From positions 1-28,523 of the forward strand of contig JAIVFH010000322.1 of assembly GCA_025765595.1 (NCBI GenBank): a stretch of DNA of 28,523 nucleotides. The letters are read 5' to 3'. The DNA comes from Obelidium mucronatum (taxonomy: Eukaryota; Chytridiomycota; Chytridiomycetes; Chytridiales; Chytriomycetaceae). Position 1 is the first letter of the stretch. Each line of letters opens with the position of its first letter. Positions 1-8,604 of this stretch are shown one piece after another. Below the pieces are notes generated by a model. The model saw only the letters and a list, made by a program, of their open reading frames with translations, was not told the DNA's origin and searched no databases. The position numbers were made by a program, and so were the translations under genes.

Positions 1-330
1 GATGGGGGCAGCAAGCGGGCAAAGCGGATCGCTGAGTAGCCCAGGAATCCTCCAATCTGGTGAGGAGAAAGAGTTCAAGGCTGCTCTGTACGGCGCTTCA
101 CTTACTTCCACAAACACTTTCGGCATGTTGGTCACAATGATATCGTCGATTATCTTTCCCTTCAAGTCTCCAACTGACATGTGTTGCTTCTTTGTATATC
201 CATAGACATCCAGTGCTGCCAGCACCGATTCGGGATTCCCTCGGATTGCCGTTGCTTCCACGTGTGCAATTACATCCGCGATGTCATTGTGGCCAACTTC
301 AAGGTCTTCGTCAATGTAAATGGGGTTCAT
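1..330 (-). CDS. Catechol O-methyltransferase-like protein, 5' part
   Basis: Probable SAM- and Mg-dependent catechol O-methyltransferase; the family methylates a catechol hydroxyl. Exon 1 is 330-106 and exon 2 runs from 56 off the window edge; the 49 bp intron 105-57 starts GTAAGT and ends CAG. The spliced product begins MNPIYIDEDLEVG, continues with GNPESVLAALDVYG and MSVGDLKGKIIDDII, and crosses the junction into IGGFLGYSAIRFARLLPP. This matches the COMT order of N-terminal helices, the MNVGDxKG segment and the SAM-binding LELGAYCGYSAVRMARLL motif, with one Gly-Ala change. Only about 93 residues are visible, so the metal-binding and catalytic Asp, Asn and Lys residues lie outside. The start at 330 is the first in-frame ATG. 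It is preceded by CGCAG, so a further upstream exon is possible but not needed. Family assignment is firm; substrate is unknown. Confidence 0.82.
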   Translation of the reverse strand, partial: MNPIYIDEDLEVGHNDIADVIAHVEATAIRGNPESVLAALDVYGYTKKQHMSVGDLKGKIIDDIIVTNMPKVFVEVSEAPYRAALNSFSSPDWRIPGLLSDPLCPLAAPI

Positions 331-642
331 CTGCGAGTTTTGGTGGCGATAACTCGATGATATTTATTTCAATCGCGAACAACGATCATTTCATATTTAT
401 GATTCATTGCCGGGCTTCACAGTTGAAGTTGTTCATGAATACAAAAAACAGCAAAAAACATAAATACGGAATTATTCTGCGTTTTGCTTGAAATCGAAAA
501 AAAGGGGGTATCACTCATGTTTCGAATCGTGAGTCTCTACAATCTTAATATTATGCGTTTTGTGATAAAATGGAATCCCTGTGTGCTCATACAATTGTTG
601 TATTACCAATTCTATTCAATATCCTTTTGTTTTCCTTTTTTA
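331..642. other. Intergenic region between COMT-like and lectin gene 1
   Basis: AT-rich spacer between the divergent COMT-like gene and lectin gene 1. I see no supported gene or RNA. From about 590 the sequence is repeated upstream of lectin gene 2 at about 2370. A GTAAGT at 643 and a TTTTAG ending at 682 could bound a 40 bp intron in the 5' leader of lectin gene 1. The same signals occur at 2463 and 2510 in the second copy. Confidence 0.5.
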
Positions 643-700
643 GTAAGTAGCTTGAACCAAACCCTCATTTTCTACCTTTTAGTTCAAGAAAAAAGAAAAA

Positions 701-1773
701 ATGCTCATTCTCTTGATCCTACTGATCGCCTCGTGTGGTTGGGCACAAAACACAAAGCCCTGTACAGGGTATGGTTTACCTAAGGCATCGGTGCATAATA
801 CAGCAAAAGATGCTTGTATTAGTCGAGGTGATACTGTTTCTGCCTGCACTGCAATGAAAATCGATAATGGATATTACGAGCTCGCTATTCAGGTATTCCT
901 CATTTTCGCTTACTCTCTTTGCTATCCTTTCTTTCTTCTGAATGGTCTATCGACTCTGTTTGGATGTAGAATGATGGAAACCTTGTTGTGTATGATTCAA
1001 GATCGATAATCAACTGGAGTTCCCACAGCAACGGTCGTATATCTTCCGATACAAGCCTGCAATACAACACAGATGGATTAATTCAAACGCTCTCTGGGGG
1101 CCAAGTAGTTTGGTCGTTGGAAACTGCCGGTTCAGCTGGCCTTTTTTGTTTCGACACTACAAATGGCCTAATAACAATGTACGACTACAACAGTGATAGC
1201 AATGAGTGGAGTATAATTTGGGACTCGAACTCAAACGCATATGGCGCTGGCTTTCCCAAATCTGTGGGGCAAACGACAGCTGTCAAGATCTCTCCTTTGC
1301 CGTCTCCTTCTCCTTCTCCTTCTCCTTCGCCGTCTCATTCTCCGCCTACTATCCGAGACTTACATACTCGAGCTGCTCAACCAGAGTCGAACGCGTTGGG
1401 TGTTGGGATATATGTTGGAGGCTCTGCCGCTCTTGTTGTTGCTGTATTCTTGCTGAACTGTTGCAAAGCGCGAAAACCAAAACAGCCCGTTGAACAACTC
1501 CAGCCTGCGACCGACTTCGTCCAGGCCGAACAACCAACAGTCATCGGAAAGCCCCCTTCATTATCCGACATAACAGTGGTCCCCGCTTTTGCTACAAGGG
1601 AAATTTTCAAGGCAAGCGTCAGTTATCACGCCCAATACGATCAAGAGCTCTCAATACATGTAGGAGATCGTGTTGAGGTGATTGAAAAGAGGGGCGACGG
1701 GTGGTGTTGTGTACAGGTTGGAAGTGGAGAGTTTAGATGGATCCATGTTTCGAAATTGGAGTTGGTGGGATAG
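701..1773 (+). CDS. Bulb-lectin / transmembrane / SH3 protein, copy 1
   Basis: Predicted 331-residue type I membrane protein, exons 701-892 and 970-1773 with a 77 bp intron. Residues 1-16 form a signal peptide (MLILLILLIASCGWAQ). Residues 17 to about 165 resemble a B-type (bulb, mannose-binding) lectin domain; splicing joins Q64 to NDGNLVVY and so creates the family sugar-binding pattern QxDxNxVxY. Residues 174-188 are a Ser-Pro linker, about 206-228 a membrane segment followed by the basic KARKPK, and 278-330 an SH3 domain (ALYDY-like start, DQELSIHVGD, DGWCC). The inferred layout is sugar binding outside and polyproline binding inside. Two glycines of the SH3 core present in copy 2 are V312 and R320 here, so peptide binding may be weakened. 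No function is known to me for this architecture. Confidence 0.8.
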
Positions 1774-1952
1774 GCAAAAGTTGGATCCATGTTTCGAAAT
1801 TGGATATGGTGGGATAGGCAACCGAAGAAGAAAGTGAATGATGTTAATTTTTTATGTTCATTTATAAGAAGATAACTTAGGAGATTGGACAAATATTGTG
1901 AGCGCAGCAAGGTTGTTTTGATTGCTTTTTTGGGTTCTACTTGTAGACTTCT

Positions 1953-2367
1953 GCGTAGGCGACGGCGTCGAGGGTTGTAGGTCTTGCAAGGGAGTTTTTT
2001 TTTAGGAATGCGGTTTCAAGCCATTTTAAAAAAATATTGGAAACTCACTTGTCGCCAAAGAAAAAGAGTTGATCAGAGAGTTTGTCGCTGAGAGCTTGGA
2101 ACACATCCTTGGCGTTCAAATAGACTTCATTGACCAATTCCTTGTTGTCATCCAGCATCATCCTAGAATGGAATCAAACTTGTGAGAATTCTCCTCCCCC
2201 GCCAAAGTGTATTTTCGTGTGATGCCAAGCGAACGAACCGATATCCAGACAATCGCCCGACAACTCTCTTTTTCAGGATTTCCGGGACGTAAAACCGTCT
2301 CATAAAGTCCAGTTGTTTGGAATATACTCGCAACGTGTCTTTGTTATAATTCTTGGTGTCCATAAAC
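1953..2367 (-). pseudogene. Truncated metaxin copy (partial exons 5-7)
   Basis: This stretch is closely similar to 4702-5107 inside the complete metaxin gene. It covers the start of exon 7, all of exon 6 (about 2045-2158) and most of exon 5. Exon 6 is unbroken, but the introns carry small changes, and the fragment stops at CATAAAC (2367), in the middle of exon 5. It has no exons 1-4 and no C-terminal anchor, so it cannot make a metaxin. It lies exactly between the two lectin blocks and appears to be a by-product of the tandem duplication. Confidence 0.85.
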
Positions 2368-2528
2368 CCAAACAATTGTTGTATTACCAATTCTATTCAA
2401 TATCATTTTGTTTTGCTTTATTGTATATCCAGCAGATGATGAAGTTACAAAACATATTTTAGTAAGTATAATATTTAGCTTGAACCAAACCCTCATTTTC
2501 TACCTTTTAGTTCAAGAAAAAAGAAAAA

Positions 2529-3631
2529 ATGCTCATTCTCTTGATCCTACTGATCGCCTCGTGTGGTTGGGCACAAAACACAAAGCCCTGTACAGGGTAT
2601 GGTTTACCTAAGGCATCGGTGCATAATACAGCAAAAGATGCTTGTATTAGTCGAGGTGATACTGTTTCTGCCTGCACTGCAATGAAAATCGATAATGGAT
2701 ATTACGAGCTCGCTATTCAGGTATTCCTCCTTTTCGCTTACTCTGTTTGCTATCCTTTCCCTCTTCTGAATGGTGTATCGACTCTGTTTGGATGTAGAAT
2801 GATGGAAACCTTGTTGTGTATGATTCAAGATCGATAATCAACTGGAGTTCCCACAGTGACGGTCGTATATCCTCCGATACTAGCCTGCAATACAACGCAG
2901 ATGGATTAATTCAAATGCTCTCTGGGGGCCAAGTAGTTTGGTCGTTGGAAACTGCCGGTTCAGCTGGCCTTTTTTGTTTCGACACTACAAATGGCCAAAT
3001 AACAATGTACGACTACAACAGTGATAGCAATGAGTGGAGTATCATTTGGGACTCGAACTCAAACGCATATGGCGCTGGCTTTCCCAAATCCGTGGGGCAA
3101 ACGACAGCTGTCAAGATCTCTCCTTTGCCGTCTCCTTCTCCTTCTCCTTCGCCGTCTCATTCTCCGCCTACTATCCGAGACTTACATACTCGAGCTGCTC
3201 AACCAGAGTCGAACGCGTTGGGTATTGGCTTAACCGTGGTGATATGTGTTGGAGCTGCCGCTGTTGTTGCCGGTCTTCTATACTTTCTGTACCGTTGTCT
3301 TCAATACTTGCTGAACCGGTGCAAAGCGCGAAAACCAAAACAGCCCGTTGAACAACTCCAGCCTGCGACCGACTTCGTCCAGGCTGAACAACCAACAGTC
3401 ATCGGAAAGCCCCCTTCATTATCCGACATAACAGTGGTCCCCGGTTTTGCTACAAGGGAAATTTTCAGGGCAAGCGTCAGTTATCACGCCCAATACGATC
3501 AAGAGCTCTCAATACATGTAGGAGATCGTGTTGAGGTGATTGAAAAGAGGGGCGACGGGTGGTGTTGTGGACAGGTTGGAAGTGGAAAGTTTGGATGGAT
3601 CCATGTTTCGAAATTGGAGTTGGTGGGATAG
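2529..3631 (+). CDS. Bulb-lectin / transmembrane / SH3 protein, copy 2
   Basis: Predicted 341-residue paralogue of the gene at 701, exons 2529-2720 and 2798-3631 with the same intron position and phase. Exon 1 encodes the same 64 residues, including the signal peptide. The lectin motif QNDGNLVVY is again formed across the splice. The Ser-Pro linker is four residues shorter than in copy 1. The membrane segment is longer (LTVVICVGAAAVVAGLLYFL) and is followed by RCLQYLLNRCKARK. The SH3 domain keeps the conserved glycines lost in copy 1 (WCCGQ and KFGWIH), so this copy is the better candidate for a working adaptor. Topology and family calls come from motifs seen here; a role as a cell-surface sugar sensor or adhesin is inference. 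Confidence 0.82.
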
Positions 3632-4136
3632 GCAACCAAAAGTTGGATCTGGTGGGATAGGCAACCGAAGAAGAAGAAAGTAAATGATGTTAATTTTTTA
3701 TGTTCATTTATAAGACGATAACTTAGGAGATTGGACAAATATTGTGAGCGCAGCAAGGTTGTTTTGATTGCGCCTGTTTGGGTTCTATTTGTAGACTTCT
3801 GCACAATGTAATTCTGTCAATCTTAATCATTATTTTTCGCGCGCTATTTCCCAATGTTTATTTGCGTTGTGCTCAGTTATTTTGTAAGTATCTTGATCGT
3901 CTTCAGGAGATAACCCCGGGATTCGGAAAAGGATTGTTGTCTTCCAACAATATTATGACCATTCAGCACGATTTCGCGTTGATTGAATGATCAGGGATGG
4001 GCTGGGAAGCAAACCGCACATGGTGGGTAAGACTTCAGAATAATCGGGAGCAAATGATGTTGCTGGCCACTTGAACCAAGCTCCATAAAAAGACGGTAAG
4101 TTTACTTCTATTTAAGTGATTCAGTTTTTTTTTTTT
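3632..4136. other. Intergenic region between lectin gene 2 and metaxin
   Basis: Up to about 3801 this is the 3' flank shared with lectin copy 1. Beyond that it is unique AT-rich sequence ending in a T run just past the metaxin stop. The two flanking genes converge here. I see no supported gene, RNA or repeat in 3802-4136. Confidence 0.5.
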
Positions 4137-5844
4137 TTACTCGTCGTCATCGGAATAGACGTTTCCATCTTCATCCACATAAACAGCCGCACTTCCATCA
4201 TATTCATCCTCCCGCCCATCCCCACCAGGCTCGTAGTGGTCACCACCACCGCCCCCACCAAACCCATCCTCATCATCGCCTTCATCAACAACCCCAATCT
4301 GAACAATCCCATTCACAATCACATACCCCACGAAAAACCCAACAGCACCCAACACAGACAACCATTTATAAAACGCGTCGACACGTGCTTCGCGTTTCCT
4401 TTGTTCCCGAACATCTGCCTCGGAGGCCTCGCCCGACGTATCGACGGGCCGCGGGTCGGCCGTGAGGGCCGCGAGACGCTGTTTCGCGGTGGCGTATAGA
4501 GTTGCGAAGCTGGCGGTCGGGTTTGTGAGGAACGATGCAATGTGGAGAGGTGGAGGGGATTGAGAAGGGACTGGGGGTGGGTACAAGGACATGGCGGCTT
4601 GCATCCGTGTGATGTAGGTGGTTAGGTTTGGGAAGTTGAAGGTGAGGATGGCGTTGAGTTTTGGGTTTGTTAGGAGGGGGAGGGCGTGGAGGGAGAGGTG
4701 GGCGTAGGCGACGGCGTCGAGGGTTGTAGGTCTTGTAGGGGGCTTTTTTTTAGGAACGCGAGTGTCGAGCAATATTGGGAACTCACTTGTCGCCAAAGAA
4801 AAAGAGTTGATCAGAGAGTTTGTCGCTGAGAGCTTGGAACACATCTTTGGCGTTCAAATAGACTTCATTGACCAATTCCTTGTTGTCATCCAGCATCATC
4901 CTAGAATCAAATCAAACTTGTGTGAGAATTCTCCTCCCCCGCCAAAGTGTATTTTCGTGTGATGCCAAGCGAACGAACCGATATCCAGACAATCGCCCGA
5001 CAACTCTCTTTTTCAGGATTTCCGGGACGTAAAACCGTCTCATAAAGTCCAGTTGTTTGGAATATACTCGCAGCGTGTCTTCGTTATAATTCTTGGCGTC
5101 CATAAACAAGGTGTGTAAACGTGCTTCGTAGAGCTTTGTCTCGATCAAGTTGATGTAACTGAAGAATAAAAAGATTCAGGCCTTCCTCTCCGTTCCGTTA
5201 CTTTTTTTTTTCTCGTATACCTGCTGGATTGAGCTAATTGAAGAGGTGTCAGATTTGCATCCAAGTCGAATCCCTTTGAAAAGACACGAATTTAACAAAC
5301 AAAATTCATCCAACGCAAAACGAATTCAAATTCCCAAAACCTTTCTTTTCAAATGACGGATGATATTGGCTGTTCCAGAAACAGGAATCGCTCCATCCCT
5401 CAAGAGTGGTAACTCTCCTACAAAAAAAAGGAACCCCCACCCGCGAACATCATTTTCGATTAGATCTTTCAAAAAATGGAGCAAAACTAACAAAAAGAAG
5501 AGTGGTAGTGTGTGGAATGGCGACGGGGCTCCTCTTCACTTTTTCTTCCTTGGAGTACTTTTCCTGACACATCTTCTGCCCGTCTCGACCAGATAAAAAA
5601 AGCAACATTGCGATTGCATTTCTTACCAGACGGAGAAATCTTTGGATTGGTTGACTTTGTGTTGATCCAGTTTGCACATGAGAGTGATAAATAGCACTAA
5701 AGTGTAGGTCTTTTGAGATCACAATACGAAACCGAATGAAAAAAAGAAGCTACAAAAACAAACCTGAATTGACATGCAGAATGGATCAAAGGAAGAGAGG
5801 CCCCATGCTGGACCCCATGAAAACAGTTCGAAAGGCGGTGTCAT
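4137..5844 (-). CDS. Metaxin / Sam37-type mitochondrial import protein
   Basis: Predicted 389-residue metaxin, an outer-membrane component of the sorting and assembly (SAM) machinery for beta-barrel proteins. Seven exons: 5844-5764, 5696-5627, 5417-5341, 5273-5221, 5158-4979, 4900-4787, 4731-4137; all junctions keep phase. The N-terminus FELFSWGPAWGLSSFDPFC, then SPSGELPLLRDGAIPVSG and NIIRHL, match the metaxin thioredoxin-like half. ETKLYEARLHTLFMDAKNY and FFFGDKPTTLDAVAYAHL match the GST-C half. A single membrane helix (about residues 315-338, from WLSVLGAVGFF) is followed by a Gly-rich, very acidic tail of about 50 residues ending SDDDE. The donor of intron 5 (GTTCGT at 4978) was chosen because it preserves frame and alignment. 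A partial copy lies at 1953-2367. CCAAT on this strand at 6138-6149 may belong to its promoter. Confidence 0.9.
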
Positions 5845-5990
5845 TATTTTTCTATTTAATTTTTTTTATTTATTACGGATTTTTTTTTGGTTTCAATTAT
5901 TTTGTATTTGTATACTTATTTTCGATAATTTGTATGTTTTTTAGGCATGAAACACATCTGAAATACGAAGCGTTGTATGGTTGCGGTTTG

Positions 5991-6020
<30 letters not shown>
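5991..6020. repeat. A30 homopolymer
   Basis: Thirty consecutive A residues, flanked by GGTTTG and GGAGC. A simple homopolymer tract; it could be the tail of an old retroposed copy, but the sequence before it resembles no gene I know and I see no target-site duplication. Length may be unreliable. Confidence 0.9.
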
Positions 6021-6022
<2 letters not shown>

Positions 6023-6137
6023 AGCTGTATTCGGGCCTCTCATACACACCTCTGAGTGCATCAGGCGTCTTCGTCAGCTCATTATCTACTTGCTGCCATA
6101 GTTCATAATTACAATACAAAAGATACCAGTTGAAAAA

Positions 6138-6181
6138 TGATTGGCTAATCGGGTAATTTTCCCAAGCAAAACCTATAAATA
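6138..6181 (+). promoter_or_regulatory. Inverted CCAAT box and TATA-like box
   Basis: TGATTGGCTAAT (6138-6149) is an inverted CCAAT box and is followed 25 bp later by TATAAATA (6174-6181) and a pyrimidine-rich stretch. The order would suit transcription to the right from about 6205. Read on the other strand, the CCAAT lies 294 bp upstream of the metaxin start. No gene directly downstream explains the TATA-like box. Confidence 0.4.
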
Positions 6182-6829
6182 GCCCGTCCGTCCCCTTCTT
6201 TTTTCTTTTTATCGAAGTCGGACGCACTAAAAGCCCATGCTAGAAGATACGGCCATCAACTCCGGTTGGTGGCTACTCTCTGATCTTGTCATGTCGTTGT
6301 TGTAGTCCAAGAACAAAGTGGTATAGCTTCGGGTGAGGTCTCAGAGATCCTCTGGTTTACCAAATGGTGACTATTGATCTATTACTGGGGGTCTCAATTG
6401 CTGTATCTAGATTTTTTTTGTTCCCTTTTCTCTTCCCTCCGCTATCGAACACTTATTGGTTGTGTTGTCCTTCTACCTGCAATCTTTTTTTGTTTCTTGC
6501 CTTGACGAGTGTGTCATTCTCAAAATTCTGTATGGAGGTTTTGACAATGTGATATATCAATTAGAATCCAACACTGCTTGTATTAAAAATGGTTGTAGCA
6601 AATATAAATACCATGATGTTTGTTTTAATGCAAAACAACAGCCTGAAGCAAAACAAGATCAAAAAAAAGTCAAAAAAACAGAAAAAAAAGTAGCCAAAAC
6701 AAGTGTGCATTGCAACTGCATTACAACTCCCCCGTGTCTTTTGCACCGCTTTCAACGACCCCATCGGACGAGCCGAGAAATTCCCTCCTTCATTTATCAA
6801 GAAACCTGAGGCCCACCACAAAAATCCAA

Positions 6830-7652
6830 ATGATTAGCGCAAGTGTAATGAGCTGTGCAAATCCAAATTGTCCTGCCCCAACTTGCCTGCAGCCTTCCAA
6901 GCTTGAAGCGCTGCCCCAAGTGCGAGTCCCGAAACTGTGACGAGTAGCAAACACATCACGCTGATCCGGAGCATAGAGCGTTCTGTAAAGGCTACACTAT
7001 TGAAAACACTGCCAGTCATGGCAAGGTCCTTTTGGCGACTCGCGACTACAAAGCTGGCGATGTGATTTTCGCGGAGCGCCCTATTGTCCTCTTTGCAGAC
7101 AATATTGACATGCTCACTCAAGTCCTGCAATCTGAAGAGAAGCAGAGAGATCTTGTGAAGCTTTACGTGCCGTCTGCGGAAGCATTGAACATTGTCGACA
7201 ATGATGAGTTCTATGTGTGCATTCCACACCAATGGTCACACCCAACAAGAGACTCTTATAAACACGCATTTTGGATTCCAGACGACTATCTCCACCCTGA
7301 TGTGATCCAAAAGCTTCCTAAATTCTTGCGTAATACGGATCCAATGAAGATCCGCCGTCTTATCTGGATTTCTCGATTCAACAAAATTGGGGGAGTAGGT
7401 GTGAATCTCGAGCAGGAGGGCTTGTTCAAGGTTGCGAGTAGAATGGAGCACTCGTGTTGTCCCAATGTGACTGTTGTTTGGGAGGATAATCAGCTCAAGT
7501 GTAAGGCTGTGGAAGGCATTCAACGAGGACAACGTGTGACGTTCTCCTATTTGGGTGAGGGGGTGTTGGGGAAACCAAAATCCAAAAGGCAAAGCGATTT
7601 GTGTAAATACTTGTTCTTGTGCCGGTGTGCTCGTTGTGAAGCAGAAGTTTGA
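6830..7652 (+). pseudogene. MYND-SET domain protein, disrupted in the MYND part
   Basis: The part from about 6948 to 7652 is one open frame encoding a SET domain: GKVLLATRDYKAGDVIFAE, then SRMEHSCCPNVTVVW (the NHSCxPN motif with Glu for the first Asn), GQRVTFSYLG, and a post-SET-like cluster YLFLCRCARC. The family methylates lysines of histones or other proteins. Upstream lies a MYND-like zinc finger split over two frames: CANPNCPAPTC in the frame of ATG 6830/6848, then LKRCPKCESRNC in the SET frame. A TAG at 6945 separates it from QTHHADPEHRAFC. Restoring a protein needs a frame change near 6870-6905 and removal of the stop. No GT-AG intron of reasonable length does this. No ATG lies between the stop and the SET start, so the SET part alone is unlikely to be translated intact. 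It is either a recent pseudogene or a sequence-error site. Confidence 0.6.
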
Positions 7653-7764
7653 ATACGCAGCTATTGAGAGAATCTGCGGTCCTTGGTACCAAGCAGAAGC
7701 GTAGCCAAAATATCAAATTCGGACAAACAAAAAAATAAAATTAAATAAAAAAAACAAACAAGTA

Positions 7765-8555
7765 ATGCTCTCTGACGGCGACAACAGTGAATCCTCATAC
7801 CGTTCTGGAAAGCTCTCTGATGCTGAACAGGTGCGGGAGTATGTGTGGAGTGTGTGGGTGTCTTGCGGTTTGTTAAGCAGTCTTTTTATCGGCACAGAAA
7901 GCGTTGGATATTGCTGAACATGAAGGTGCGATAACTTCAGACAAACAAACGAAAGCACTGAAACATTCTATACTAGAGGATATCATTTATTCAACGAGGT
8001 ACTCTGATGATACGCATGAATACCGTCATGTAAAGTAAGTGTGTGTGTCTTTTTCCTCAAGTTGGAAAGGTGATAATAACGCCTGCTTCCCTCCTCCTTC
8101 TCTTTTAGTCTTCCGCGCGAAATTGGTGAGTTTCGAATGATGAATCACGACGGTTTGATTGGATTATTGGGAGCATTGTAAGAACGCAAGAGGAAAATAG
8201 CTAGAAGAACACAAACACTGGAACGAATGAAAGAATGAAAGGAAAGGAGGAGGGGTTCGAGGCTTGTTGGTTGACGGGATGGACTCTGGTACAATCTTTT
8301 ATTCCTGGTTCTTAATGTTTCTTGTTTTACGCATATGATGGGACATGTACAGCGCGTTGGGTTCCACAAGGTGAAAAGTATAACTGATCAGTTTGTTGGT
8401 TATTGATTAAACTCGTCCCTTGTCAATCTTGAACAGGGCGACTCATGACAGAAAGCGAATGGCGCGGACTTGGAGTCAAGCAGAGTCCAGGCTGGTACCA
8501 CTACATGCTGCACGGACCCGAACCACACATTTTGCTGTTTAAGCGAAACAAATGA
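7765..8555 (+). CDS. CKS1: Cyclin-dependent kinase regulatory subunit (CKS1/Suc1)
   Basis: Predicted 118-residue CKS protein, which binds the cyclin-dependent kinase and recognises phosphorylated substrates in cell-cycle control. Exons 7765-7830, 7898-8034, 8109-8125, 8353-8370 and 8437-8555 all join in phase. The product reads [55 protein letters not shown] and [11 protein letters not shown], which is the full CKS fold including the HxPEPH segment and the phosphate-binding Arg/Ser/Trp residues. Exons 3 and 4 are only 17 and 18 bp and encode IARWVPQ with their neighbours; without both of them the conserved core is broken. There is an N-terminal extension of about 35 residues before the conserved start, some of it Ser- and acid-rich. 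The AATAAA-like TAAA repeats begin 9 bp after the stop. Confidence 0.93.
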
Positions 8556-8563
8556 TTTCGGAA

Positions 8564-8585
8564 TATTAAATAAATAAATAAATAA
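8564..8585 (+). terminator. TAAA repeat with AATAAA signals, 3' of CKS1
   Basis: ATTAAATAAATAAATAAATA starting 9 bp after the CKS1 stop gives several overlapping AATAAA polyadenylation signals. It lies in the 49 bp between the convergent CKS1 and uL22m stops. Confidence 0.6.
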
Positions 8586-8604
8586 GCAACAACCGAGTTT
8601 ATTG

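Larger units (their letters stand above)
588..3801 (+). repeat. Tandem duplication of lectin-SH3 block
   Basis: Two near-identical direct blocks, about 590-1952 and 2370-3801. Each holds leader, both exons, intron and about 170 bp of 3' flank. The second has an extra run of about 45 bp in the leader (2428-2475) and a different membrane segment. The 3' flanks share a TATGTTCATTTATAAGA-like stretch and end at TAGACTTCTGC, where copy 1 passes straight into metaxin-like sequence at 1953 and copy 2 into unrelated sequence. Homology breakpoints are uncertain by several bases. Confidence 0.88.
5845..6829. other. Gene-poor region upstream of metaxin and SET gene
   Basis: About 985 bp with no gene I can support. 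It contains a run of 30 A (5991-6020), T-rich stretches, and a CCAAT/TATA-like pair (6138-6181). Downstream of that pair a short spliced frame is possible: ATG at 6239, GTTGGT donor, TTGTAG acceptor, reading VQEQSGIASGEVSEI. It stops soon and resembles nothing I know. A Cys- and Lys-rich open frame at 6456-6809 is also unassigned. Confidence 0.45.

Noticed and set aside
4116..4499. Plus-strand frame opposite the metaxin C-terminus
   Set aside because: It is antisense to the Gly/Asp-rich tail and last exon of a well-supported gene.
6190..6450. SRP-like or snRNA-like gene suggested by TGTAGTCC and promoter-like signals
   Set aside because: No conserved snRNA, SRP Alu-domain, RNase P or tRNA elements could be placed with confidence; kept only as a region to test.
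6834..7232. Minus-strand frame with membrane-like stretches opposite the MYND-SET gene
   Set aside because: Hydrophobicity arises from the complement of Cys codons and AT-rich upstream sequence; it needs its own frame change, and the plus strand carries a recognisable SET domain.
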